Under the pieces are notes generated by a model that searched no databases, was not told where the DNA came from, and saw nothing but the letters and a program-made list of their open reading frames with translations. A stretch of DNA of 5,072 nucleotides from Ilumatobacteraceae bacterium (GTDB lineage Bacteria > Actinomycetota > Acidimicrobiia > Acidimicrobiales > Ilumatobacteraceae), in contig JAENVT010000304.1 in assembly GCA_016650435.1 (NCBI GenBank), positions 1 to 5,072 on the forward strand, written 5' to 3'. The translations under genes were made by a program, and so were the position numbers. Positions within the stretch are counted from its first letter, which is position 1; each line of letters starts with the position of its first letter. Positions 1 to 5,072 of the stretch are shown here, piece after piece.

Positions 1-620
1 TCCTCGGCCACGAGGCGTGGGACTGGGACGGCACGCCCCGCGACAAGTATCCGCTGCTGCTCAACTTCCATCCGCTGGTGATCTATCGCCACCAGGTGCT
101 CAAGCAGGCCGATGTGGTACTCGCCATGTTCCTGCGCGGCGACGAGTTCGCGCCCGACGTGCAACGCCGCAACTTCGACTACTACGACCCGATCAGCACC
201 GGCGATTCGTCACTGTCGGCCTGCGTGCAATCGATCATGGCCGCTGAGGTGGGGCACGCCGACCTGGCATTCCAGTACTTCCGGGAGTCGTTGTACCTCG
301 ACATCGCCAACACCCACGGCAACACAGTCGACGGCGCCCACCTCGCCAACGTCGGCGGAGTGTGGGCATGCCTGGTGCACGGGTTCGCCGGTGTCCGCGA
401 CTCGGGAACCCACGTCCGGATCGCGCCGCGCCTCCCCGCCGGCTGGCAGGGCATGCGCTTCAACCTGCACCGGCGCGGCGGCGACATCGCGATTGCGGTC
501 GATCCCACCGGCGCCACGGTCACCGTGGAGTCAGGCGAGCCGGTGCCCATCCTCGCCGACGGAGTGATCACTGAGATCGCGACGGGCGGCTCCCTGCGGG
601 TCGTCGGCAGAGCACTCTAA
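1..620 (+). CDS. Glycoside hydrolase family 65 protein, C-terminal part (5' end outside window)
   Basis: The reading frame is open from base 3 to the TAA at 618-620, giving 205 residues; GH65 proteins are usually about 750-800 residues, so only the last quarter is here. Family hallmarks seen (fragment numbering): KQAD at 34-37, TGDSSLS at 66-72 and DGAHLANVGG at 110-119. These match the end of the (alpha/alpha)6 barrel, where GH65 phosphorylases contact substrate and phosphate through a Ser in the DSS motif and a His near HLA..GG. From about residue 134 the chain turns into a small beta-rich C-terminal domain. GH65 members act on alpha-linked disaccharides such as maltose, trehalose, kojibiose or nigerose, mostly by phosphorolysis. 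The general acid Glu lies upstream of the window, so neither substrate nor mechanism can be read here. The protein is probably cytoplasmic. The gene converges on the minus-strand pair and shows no functional tie to it. The family call is secure; substrate is unknown. Confidence 0.9.
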   Translation, partial: LGHEAWDWDGTPRDKYPLLLNFHPLVIYRHQVLKQADVVLAMFLRGDEFAPDVQRRNFDYYDPISTGDSSLSACVQSIMAAEVGHADLAFQYFRESLYLDIANTHGNTVDGAHLANVGGVWACLVHGFAGVRDSGTHVRIAPRLPAGWQGMRFNLHRRGGDIAIAVDPTGATVTVESGEPVPILADGVITEIATGGSLRVVGRAL

Positions 621-646
621 ATTCCGTTCTCGTTTCCGCGAGGCAG

Positions 647-683
647 GTCACGAAGTCTCCGCTGCTTCCGAATATTTCGTGAC
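647..683. terminator. Inverted repeat in convergent gap, possible bidirectional terminator
   Basis: The 87-bp gap between two convergent stop codons (GH65 ending at 620, minus-strand gene ending at 708) holds a perfect 8-bp inverted repeat, GTCACGAA at 647-654 and TTCGTGAC at 676-683, with a 21-nt loop. A 4-bp GAAG/CTTC pairing could form inside it. There is no run of T on either side, so this is not a classic intrinsic terminator. The placement suits a shared terminator, but the large loop makes it a weak candidate. Confidence 0.25.
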
Positions 684-707
684 TGGCGTCGAGCGGCGAC
701 CGGGCTG

Positions 708-2804
708 TTAGCTGGACGTCGGGATGGTGATCGTGTTGGAGTCCAACGTCACGGCCCCGTTGCGGGCGATCAGGCGCCCGACGATGGCGACACCGGTGGT
801 CGCAGTGATCGAGATGTTGGCAATCACGGTTCCGGCGAACTGTGTCGTTGTGCCGAACGTCGCCGAGGAGCCCACCTGCCAGAACACGTTGCCCGGTTGG
901 GCGCCGTTGGCGAGTACGACCCGGCTTGCTGATGCCGTGACCAGCGTGCTCGCCGCCTTGAACACGAACAAGGCGTTGGGATCGCCTCCGGCATCGAGGA
1001 TCACCGTCCCGGTCAACTCGATCGTGCCACCCTGGTAAACGCCCTGCGTGATCGTGCGCCCGCCGAGTTCGACGCCGGGGAGCGGTGAGGCGGCCAGACC
1101 GTCGAGGAAGAGCTGCGCGGCCGCAGCAGCGATGTGGGCCGCGGCGGGAGCCGCCGGCGAGGAGGCGAAGATCTGGCCGGAGACCTGTGCCGGCGTCAGC
1201 CCGGTGTTCCCGCTGATCGTTGTGCCGACGTGACCGGTGATCGACGTCGGTCCGGTCGAAGTGACCGCGGCGTAGCCGAGCACCGCGAAGTCAGCGGCGA
1301 CGCCCAGGTCGACGAGCGGAACGATCGGCAGCGTCACGACAGGCACCGAGGGGAACGTCACGATCGGCGCTGACGGAACGGTCGCGACCGGCGCTGACGG
1401 AATGGTCGCGACCGGCGCTGCCGGACCGGGAGGCGCCACAACCGGCGTGGACGTGGGCGGCGTCGCCCGAACAAATGTGGGCATGACCGGCACTGCCGGG
1501 CCGGGCGGCGACGACGTTGTGGACGGCACCATCGGCGAGTTCGTGTCGGCGGGCGGCGGCGACTGATCGAGGACAGGGTCGTCGCGTCTCGTGGCCGTCA
1601 CCGACGTCGCGACGATTCGCCCGGGTGACCAGACTTCAGCTATCACGCCGAGGGGTTCGAGAACAGAGTCGTAGTCGGCATGAGAGGCGACCGAAGCGCG
1701 ACCCGATGCGGCGGGGATGCCCTCCATGCCGATCGTGGGTGCGCCGACAACGGTGAGAACTGCGGCGATGGTTGCGGCGTGACTGCCGATAGCGGTCGAG
1801 AGGACCGACGTCGGGAACAGCGGGAGCTGCGAGACCCACGACAGGGGTCCGATCAGCAGTCGTAGTCTTCCGATCGAGATGTTCAGGAACGCCCGCACGA
1901 TTGTCTCGTCGAACTGCCCGCCTGCACACCGAGCCAGTTCTGTGCGTGCTTCGGCCGCCGAGACGGGTGTCTTGTACGAACGCGCTGACGTCATCACATC
2001 GAACACGTCGGCGACGGCGACGATCCGCGCCGCGAGCGCTATGTCGAGGCCTGCCAGACCCGACGGGTAGCCACGTCCGTCCCAGCGCTCGTGATGCTCC
2101 CACACGGCGCGGGCCGAATCGCCGAGCCACGGGATCAGAGGTGTCACCATGCCGCGGCCGTACTCCGGGTGCAGGCACACTTCCTCGTACTCCTCGGCGG
2201 TAAGTGTCCCCGGTTTGTTCAAGATCGCCGCCGGGATCAGCAGTTTGCCGACGTCGTGCAGCAGCCCGGCCCACTGCAGCCGGTCGAGCTCGGTCTCGCC
2301 GAGCCCCATCTCCTCGCCGATCATCCGGCTGTACGCACGCACCCGTTCGGAGTGTCCTCGAGTGGTGCGGTCATGGACGCTGAGCGCGGCGACGAGATCG
2401 AGCACACGCTCGGCAGCATCAGCGGGCGTGTTGCCGAGCTCGCCCCGGCGCGCTTCGGCGATGCGGTCGCGCAGTTGGCCCGTCGAGCCGTTGCGCAACG
2501 CGACTCGAAATCGTGGAGGCGCCCGGTCGGGAAACGTGAGGCTCAGCGCCAGCAACGTGGCCAACGGCGCGAGGCGACGGGCGAGACGCTCGGTGGCGAG
2601 CAGCACCGCCGTCGCTGCGGCGGCAATCAGCAGCCAACGGACAACAGCGTCGGCAATTGTCGGTGGCGCAGCGGCGAGTGAGCTCAGCATCCACGCAATG
2701 CCGAACGAGGCGGCAACTGGCACAGCGATTATGCCGACGCGCAGCGCCCGGCTGGCCACCGGACGCCCCGACCACTGCCTGGATGATTCGGGGTCCCGAG
2801 GCAT
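708..2804 (-). CDS. Membrane HD-GYP phosphohydrolase fused to extracellular DUF3494 (ice-binding-like) domain
   Basis: The 698-residue protein has these parts, numbered from the ATG at 2804. Two hydrophobic helices lie at about 23-45 and 52-71, followed by Arg-rich ERLARR. An HD-GYP domain covers about 130-315 with all expected metal ligands: H151, H183-D184 (LLHDVGK), H212, H237-H238, D266, plus the signature HHERWDGRGYP. A third long hydrophobic helix is at 333-359. A Pro/Thr/Ser/Val linker runs about 407-500, and a DUF3494 domain 501-692 starts ADFAVLGYAAVTSTGPTSI and contains GDPNALFVFK, NVFWQVGSSA and ARNGAV. HD-GYP enzymes hydrolyse cyclic dinucleotides (c-di-GMP, some 3'3'-cGAMP); DUF3494 proteins are secreted beta-solenoids, several of which bind ice. 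The helix count places HD-GYP in the cytoplasm and DUF3494 outside. Activity and ligand are inferred. It follows the flippase-like gene by 32 nt, probably as one operon. A GTG five codons upstream (2819) is an alternative start. Confidence 0.88.
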   Translation of the reverse strand: MPRDPESSRQWSGRPVASRALRVGIIAVPVAASFGIAWMLSSLAAAPPTIADAVVRWLLIAAAATAVLLATERLARRLAPLATLLALSLTFPDRAPPRFRVALRNGSTGQLRDRIAEARRGELGNTPADAAERVLDLVAALSVHDRTTRGHSERVRAYSRMIGEEMGLGETELDRLQWAGLLHDVGKLLIPAAILNKPGTLTAEEYEEVCLHPEYGRGMVTPLIPWLGDSARAVWEHHERWDGRGYPSGLAGLDIALAARIVAVADVFDVMTSARSYKTPVSAAEARTELARCAGGQFDETIVRAFLNISIGRLRLLIGPLSWVSQLPLFPTSVLSTAIGSHAATIAAVLTVVGAPTIGMEGIPAASGRASVASHADYDSVLEPLGVIAEVWSPGRIVATSVTATRRDDPVLDQSPPPADTNSPMVPSTTSSPPGPAVPVMPTFVRATPPTSTPVVAPPGPAAPVATIPSAPVATVPSAPIVTFPSVPVVTLPIVPLVDLGVAADFAVLGYAAVTSTGPTSITGHVGTTISGNTGLTPAQVSGQIFASSPAAPAAAHIAAAAAQLFLDGLAASPLPGVELGGRTITQGVYQGGTIELTGTVILDAGGDPNALFVFKAASTLVTASASRVVLANGAQPGNVFWQVGSSATFGTTTQFAGTVIANISITATTGVAIVGRLIARNGAVTLDSNTITIPTSS
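1317..1412 (-). repeat. Four tandem 24-bp units encoding 8-residue linker repeats
   Basis: Within the minus-strand HD-GYP/DUF3494 gene, four consecutive 24-bp units encode VATIPSAP, VATVPSAP, IVTFPSVP and VVTLPIVP. The two units nearest the 5' side of the gene (1389-1412 and 1365-1388) are almost identical in DNA; the other two have diverged. The units make a Pro-every-4 extended stalk directly before the DUF3494 domain. An earlier pair, PPGPAVPVMPT and PPGPAAPVATI, suggests an older, longer-period duplication in the same linker. This pattern suits a cell-wall-spanning spacer whose length can change by slippage or recombination. Confidence 0.75.
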
Positions 2805-2812
2805 CGTCTCGG

Positions 2813-2817
2813 TCCTC
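2813..2817 (-). promoter_or_regulatory. Ribosome binding site favouring the ATG at 2804
   Basis: On the minus strand GAGGA at 2817-2813 stands 8 nt before the ATG at 2804. The upstream GTG at 2819 has AGAAGG (2827-2822) only 2 nt away, which is too close for good initiation. This decides the start in favour of ATG 2804, with moderate certainty. Both motifs lie in the 32-nt junction after the flippase-like gene. Confidence 0.45.
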
Positions 2818-2836
2818 ACGGCCTTCTATCGGCACG

Positions 2837-4144
2837 TCAAGCCCGCGACTTGAGCTCGGCGGCCTGTGTGGATGGTGCGACAGGTTGGCGAACGCGGGTC
2901 AGGTTGCCGCGGCGGCCGGTGGCGACGAGCTTGTTCTGGCGCATACTCGCGTAGGTGACCCAGCCGATTCCCAACACGAGCCAACAAGACACGGCACGGT
3001 AGAGCAAGGCGGCGACGATGGCCGCCGACATCGGTACACCGCTCTGCACCAGCGCGACGGTGATCGCTGACTCCACGATGCCGATGCCAGCCGGAGTGAA
3101 GCTCAGCGATGCTGCTCCGAGTGTGGCTCCGTAGACGAGCACGAGGTGTGTCCACGGCACGGGAACGCCCAGTGCTCGCACACAGACGGCGAGGCAAGCG
3201 AGATCGGCTACCCAGTTAATCACCGAGTAGGCAGCGGCTGTGGCTCCGGCGCGCCAACCGAGTCGGAACCCGGCGATCCGCTCGAACGCTCGCGAGACGA
3301 CTGCCCCGTCGAGGCCATGAGGACGTTGTCTGATGAGGTGCAACCTCACCACAACCCGCTGGGTGACGTGACAGGCGTGGGTGCGAACCATCGGGGACCT
3401 GACCGACATCAACAGCACGGCGAGCGGGATGATGCCGAGGAGTACAGCGACGGCTCCGACGATGGACGTTGGGCCGTCGCCGGTGACGACGGCGCCGGCA
3501 CCGAGCACGAGCGCGAGGACGGTGGTCGAGATGATGCCGGAAGTCGCCAGCGCCCAGCCTGCCGACGGCGCATCGGAGCCGCGCTTCTTCAATTGCACGA
3601 ACGTGAACGCGGTCCCTGCCGTGCTGCCGGCCAAGGGCAGCGTGACCGACACCGCGTTCCCGGCGAGTGTGATTGCGGCCATCGAGCGGACTGGCAACGA
3701 CACGCCGCTAGCGCGCAGGACGCGGCGTTGTTGGAGTGCAGCGGTCAGCATCGAGACCGCAGCAAGAGCGAGCGCCGGCACGACCCACGCTCCGTTCAAC
3801 CGCTCGACGTCGCGACTGAACGAAGCGGCCATGTGCGTCCACCGGATCGTCGCGATTGCAACCACGGCCGCGATCGATGTGACGACCGCGATGACAAGCG
3901 CACGTTGCGACACCTCGCGCCGTGGAACCTGCGACAACGCGACCGGCTCCGCGAGTACCGGTTGCGTCGCGGGTGCCGTGCCCGGGAGATCCACGTGACT
4001 GCTGCGTGAGGGTGCAAGTGGTGCCGCGTGCTGTTGCGCCTGATGCGGGCATCGGCTGAATCCAACATGTCCTGCGGACCGCTGCGCGCTGCACCCCCGA
4101 GACGCGTCGGCTTGTTGCGGTGTCGGCGTATCGAGATCCGTCAT
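2837..4144 (-). CDS. LPG_synthase_TM / UPF0104 family polytopic membrane protein (flippase-like)
   Basis: The 435-residue protein starts at ATG 4144. Its first 75 or so residues are polar and low in order, rich in Pro, Ala, Gln and Ser with two Cys, and have no signal peptide. Hydrophobic helices then follow at about 81-101, 119-138, 154-170, 196-221, 227-248, 299-323, 331-350 and 372-399 (start-based numbering). Family marks are the GNAVSVTLPLAGSTAGTAF block with the following LKKRG, and FTPAGIGIVESAI near 349-361, matching the P(G/A)G(I/L)G..E motif of PF03706. This family includes the membrane flippase half of MprF and many stand-alone relatives thought to move lipids or polyprenyl-linked sugars across the membrane. 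No lysyl-transferase domain is present, so this is not full MprF. The cargo is unknown. It is the first gene of a probable operon with the HD-GYP/DUF3494 gene. The family call is firm; the transport role is inferred. Confidence 0.85.
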   Translation of the reverse strand: MTDLDTPTPQQADASRGCSAQRSAGHVGFSRCPHQAQQHAAPLAPSRSSHVDLPGTAPATQPVLAEPVALSQVPRREVSQRALVIAVVTSIAAVVAIATIRWTHMAASFSRDVERLNGAWVVPALALAAVSMLTAALQQRRVLRASGVSLPVRSMAAITLAGNAVSVTLPLAGSTAGTAFTFVQLKKRGSDAPSAGWALATSGIISTTVLALVLGAGAVVTGDGPTSIVGAVAVLLGIIPLAVLLMSVRSPMVRTHACHVTQRVVVRLHLIRQRPHGLDGAVVSRAFERIAGFRLGWRAGATAAAYSVINWVADLACLAVCVRALGVPVPWTHLVLVYGATLGAASLSFTPAGIGIVESAITVALVQSGVPMSAAIVAALLYRAVSCWLVLGIGWVTYASMRQNKLVATGRRGNLTRVRQPVAPSTQAAELKSRA

Positions 4145-4150
4145 ATGACA

Positions 4151-4156
4151 CCTCTC
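4151..4156 (-). promoter_or_regulatory. Ribosome binding site fixing the flippase-like gene start at 4144
   Basis: GAGAGG on the minus strand (4156-4151) lies 6 nt before ATG 4144. The frame stays open upstream to another ATG at 4228, but the 28 extra residues have no family resemblance, and I see no comparable ribosome binding site there. The start at 4144 is preferred. Confidence 0.6.
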
Positions 4157-4319
4157 GGTCGTGGGTCCTGCCGAGCGCGATGGACTCAGTACCGTCAACC
4201 GCATCCAGGATTGACCGCATTCCGGCACGATCTACGCAATTGTGTGACTCCCGCCACGGCGCGGAAGCGTGCTCAGGAAACCACGTGCAGCGCATCGCCT
4301 CGAGCCATTCATGAAATAT

Positions 4320-4329
4320 CCGGTACCGG
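4320..4329. promoter_or_regulatory. Perfect 10-bp palindrome, possible operator
   Basis: CCGGTACCGG is a perfect palindrome about midway between the divergent genes, next to the AT-rich TGAAATAT. It sits about 53 bp upstream of the proposed -35 box of the DUF2630 gene. It could be a dimeric regulator site, but a 10-bp GC-rich palindrome can also occur by chance. Confidence 0.2.
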
Positions 4330-4381
4330 CGGACAATTCGTACCTTGCCTGGCGACGTGACGACGCGCTCGTGTGATCCGG

Positions 4382-4410
4382 TTGGCACGACCGAACTCCT
4401 GGTGTAGAAA
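4382..4410 (+). promoter_or_regulatory. Candidate sigma70-type promoter for the DUF2630 gene
   Basis: TTGGCA at 4382-4387 (5 of 6 to TTGACA) and TAGAAA at 4405-4410 (4 of 6 to TATAAT) are separated by 17 bp, the ideal spacing. Transcription would begin near 4417, leaving a leader of about 24 nt that contains the ribosome binding site AAAGGA at 4429-4434, 6 nt before the ATG. Confidence 0.4.
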
Positions 4411-4440
4411 GGTGTCGGGCGCTCCTCGAAAGGAACAGAC

Positions 4441-4683
4441 ATGGACGAGATCGAGATCGTTCACCGGATCGGCAAGCTCGTCGAGGACGAGCATGCGCTG
4501 GAGCGTGCTCACGCTGGGTCACCTCCGTCCGAGGAAGATGTGGCCCACCTCCGCGAGCTCGAGGTCGCGCTCGATCAGTGTTGGGATCTGTTGCGTCAAC
4601 GGCGCGCACGTCGCGACGCGGGCCTGAATCCCAACGATGCCGACGTTCGCCCCGTACGCGTCGTCGAGGGCTATCAGCAGTGA
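4441..4683 (+). CDS. DUF2630 family small protein
   Basis: This is an 80-residue soluble, highly charged protein, starting at ATG 4441 behind AAAGGA. It matches the DUF2630 (PF10944) pattern along its whole length: an N-terminal helix with IVHRIGKLVEDEH, an acidic spacer PPSEED, a second helix ending in LDQCWDLLRQRRARR at 44-58, and the C-terminal tail VRPVRVVEGYQQ. Its length is usual for the family. The two heptad-like charged helices suggest a small helical hairpin or coiled coil, possibly dimeric. The family has no known biochemical function as far as I know, and it occurs mainly in Actinomycetota. There is no signal peptide or membrane segment. The next gene on the same strand, a ferredoxin, begins 70 nt downstream, so the two could share a transcript. 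The family call is confident; the role is unknown. Confidence 0.9.
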   Translation: MDEIEIVHRIGKLVEDEHALERAHAGSPPSEEDVAHLRELEVALDQCWDLLRQRRARRDAGLNPNDADVRPVRVVEGYQQ

Positions 4684-4690
4684 CGGACTG

Positions 4691-4712
4691 CGTTTCACCG
4701 ATGTCCGAAACG
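4691..4712 (+). other. Weak hairpin between the DUF2630 and ferredoxin genes
   Basis: CGTTTC at 4691-4696 and GAAACG at 4707-4712 form a 6-bp stem with a 10-nt loop in the 70-nt gap. No T-run follows, so it is not a clear terminator. It could slow transcription or protect the RNA 3' end between the two genes, or be chance. Confidence 0.2.
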
Positions 4713-4740
4713 GGAACCTTCACCCCGTCTCTGCTGAACG

Positions 4741-4747
4741 AAAGGAG
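4741..4747 (+). promoter_or_regulatory. Strong ribosome binding site for the ferredoxin GTG start
   Basis: AAAGGAG stands 6 nt before GTG 4754-4756 and is the best Shine-Dalgarno match in the window. It sets the ferredoxin start at a GTG codon, and the protein then begins MAGIAIITEAC, the usual distance before the first cluster cysteine. Confidence 0.7.
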
Positions 4748-4753
4748 CCGACC

Positions 4754-5072
4754 GTGGCCGGTATCGCGATCATCACCGAGGCCTGTATCGGTGTGAAGGA
4801 TCGGGCGTGCGTCGACGTGTGCCCTGTCCAGTGCATCTACGAGTTCGACCCGCAGAAGAACATCCTGTTCTCCGAGGAGCAGGCCGGCAGCGGGGTCATC
4901 GAGACCACGCATACGCCGAACCCCGACTCGGTCGCGATCTTCGGCGACACCTTGCTGTATGTGAACCTCGACGAGTGCACGTCATGCACCGCGTGCTACC
5001 AGCCCGACGTTTGTCCGGTCGGCGCGATCTACTCCGACGAACACGTGCCCAACGGCTCGGCCTCGACAGCCA
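4754..5072 (+). CDS. Two-cluster (probable 3Fe-4S/4Fe-4S) ferredoxin, 3' end outside window
   Basis: The frame from GTG 4754 is open to the window edge, giving 106 residues. The first motif is C11-x7-C19-x3-C23-P-x3-C27 (CIGVKDRACVDVCPVQCIY). The second is C75-x2-C78-x2-C81-x5-C87-P. By analogy with Azotobacter ferredoxin I, C11, C19 and C87 would hold a 3Fe-4S cluster, since the position three after C11 is Val and not Cys. C23 with C75, C78 and C81 would hold a 4Fe-4S cluster. This is a small cytoplasmic electron carrier; partners are unknown. Two features are odd: 47 residues separate C27 from C75, against 14 in Azotobacter ferredoxin I, and the last spacer is 5 residues where 3 is usual. 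The insert (about 31-70) contains an acidic stretch and THTPNPDS. It may extend the domain or shield a cluster. The family call is firm; cluster types are inferred. Confidence 0.9.
   Translation, partial: MAGIAIITEACIGVKDRACVDVCPVQCIYEFDPQKNILFSEEQAGSGVIETTHTPNPDSVAIFGDTLLYVNLDECTSCTACYQPDVCPVGAIYSDEHVPNGSASTA

Larger units (their letters stand above)
4145..4440. other. Divergent intergenic region
   Basis: This 296-bp stretch separates the minus-strand flippase-like operon from the plus-strand DUF2630 gene and should hold promoters for both. It is slightly less GC-rich than its flanks, with AT-rich patches near 4235-4242 and 4312-4340. I find a 10-bp palindrome and a plausible plus-strand promoter, listed separately. 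On the minus strand I see no convincing -35/-10 pair: TTGACG near 4195-4200 lacks a matching -10. The open frames crossing the region have no recognisable protein features and look like chance frames of GC-rich DNA. No RNA gene is apparent. Confidence 0.6.

Noticed and set aside
688..700. GTCG/CGAC mini-hairpin near the minus-strand stop codon
   Set aside because: A 4-bp stem in GC-rich DNA is not informative and no T-run follows.
1317..1412. Short tandem repeats considered as a CRISPR array
   Set aside because: The units are contiguous with no spacers and stay in frame within a protein linker.
2149..2853. 234-codon plus-strand open frame opposite the HD-GYP gene
   Set aside because: It is antisense to a clear HD-GYP coding region, very rich in Arg/Ser/Ala, has no domain features, and is expected from GC-rich codon bias.
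3146..4009. 287-codon plus-strand open frame opposite the flippase-like gene
   Set aside because: The translation is dominated by Arg, Asp, Gly and His with no recognisable fold, and the opposite strand encodes a convincing membrane protein.
4145..4228. Upstream ATG at 4228 that would lengthen the flippase-like protein by 28 residues
   Set aside because: There is no comparable ribosome binding site and no family resemblance in the extra residues, whereas ATG 4144 has GAGAGG at 6 nt.
3708..4442. 244-codon minus-strand open frame across the divergent gap
   Set aside because: It overlaps the flippase-like gene in another frame and its Arg-rich composition has no family marks; no good start signal is seen.
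4232..4912. 226-codon minus-strand open frame opposite the DUF2630 and ferredoxin genes
   Set aside because: It is antisense to two genes with clear family motifs and has an Arg-rich, domain-free translation.

Overview
The window is GC-rich and densely coding. It reads like an actinobacterial chromosome. The best taxonomic clue is the small DUF2630 gene, a family known to me almost only from Actinomycetota. A 3Fe-4S/4Fe-4S-type ferredoxin and the G/C-ending codon use agree with this. The HD-GYP protein layout resembles ones I associate with Acidimicrobiia (Ilumatobacter-like), but that is inference and not proof. I see no mobile element, CRISPR array, tRNA or rRNA.

Layout, left to right. (1) Positions 1-620, plus strand: the C-terminal 205 residues of a glycoside hydrolase family 65 protein (disaccharide phosphorylase or hydrolase type), cut by the window edge. 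(2) 621-707: a short convergent gap with an 8-bp inverted repeat that may end transcription from one or both sides. (3) 708-2804, minus strand: an unusual membrane protein with N-terminal membrane helices, a complete HD-GYP phosphohydrolase domain, another membrane helix, a Pro/Val/Thr-rich linker with 8-residue repeats, and a DUF3494 (ice-binding-protein-like) beta-solenoid domain. (4) 2837-4144, minus strand, just upstream of and probably co-transcribed with (3): a polytopic membrane protein of the LPG_synthase_TM/UPF0104 (MprF flippase-like) family. (5) 4145-4440: a divergent intergenic region with a 10-bp palindrome and a plausible promoter for the plus-strand genes. (6) 4441-4683, plus strand: an 80-residue DUF2630 protein. 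(7) 4754-5072, plus strand: the first 106 residues of a two-cluster ferredoxin with a long insertion between its cysteine motifs, cut by the right edge.

How the parts may work together. The minus-strand pair looks like a two-gene envelope operon: a possible lipid or glycolipid flippase followed by a protein that, by its predicted topology, joins a cytoplasmic cyclic-dinucleotide phosphodiesterase-type domain to a surface-exposed DUF3494 domain. This second protein is the most interesting object in the window. It could carry information about surface contact, ice or adhesion into a nucleotide second-messenger pathway, or the reverse. The plus-strand DUF2630 and ferredoxin genes form a separate, divergently transcribed unit. 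The GH65 gene belongs to the carbohydrate locus to the left and shows no clear link to its neighbours.
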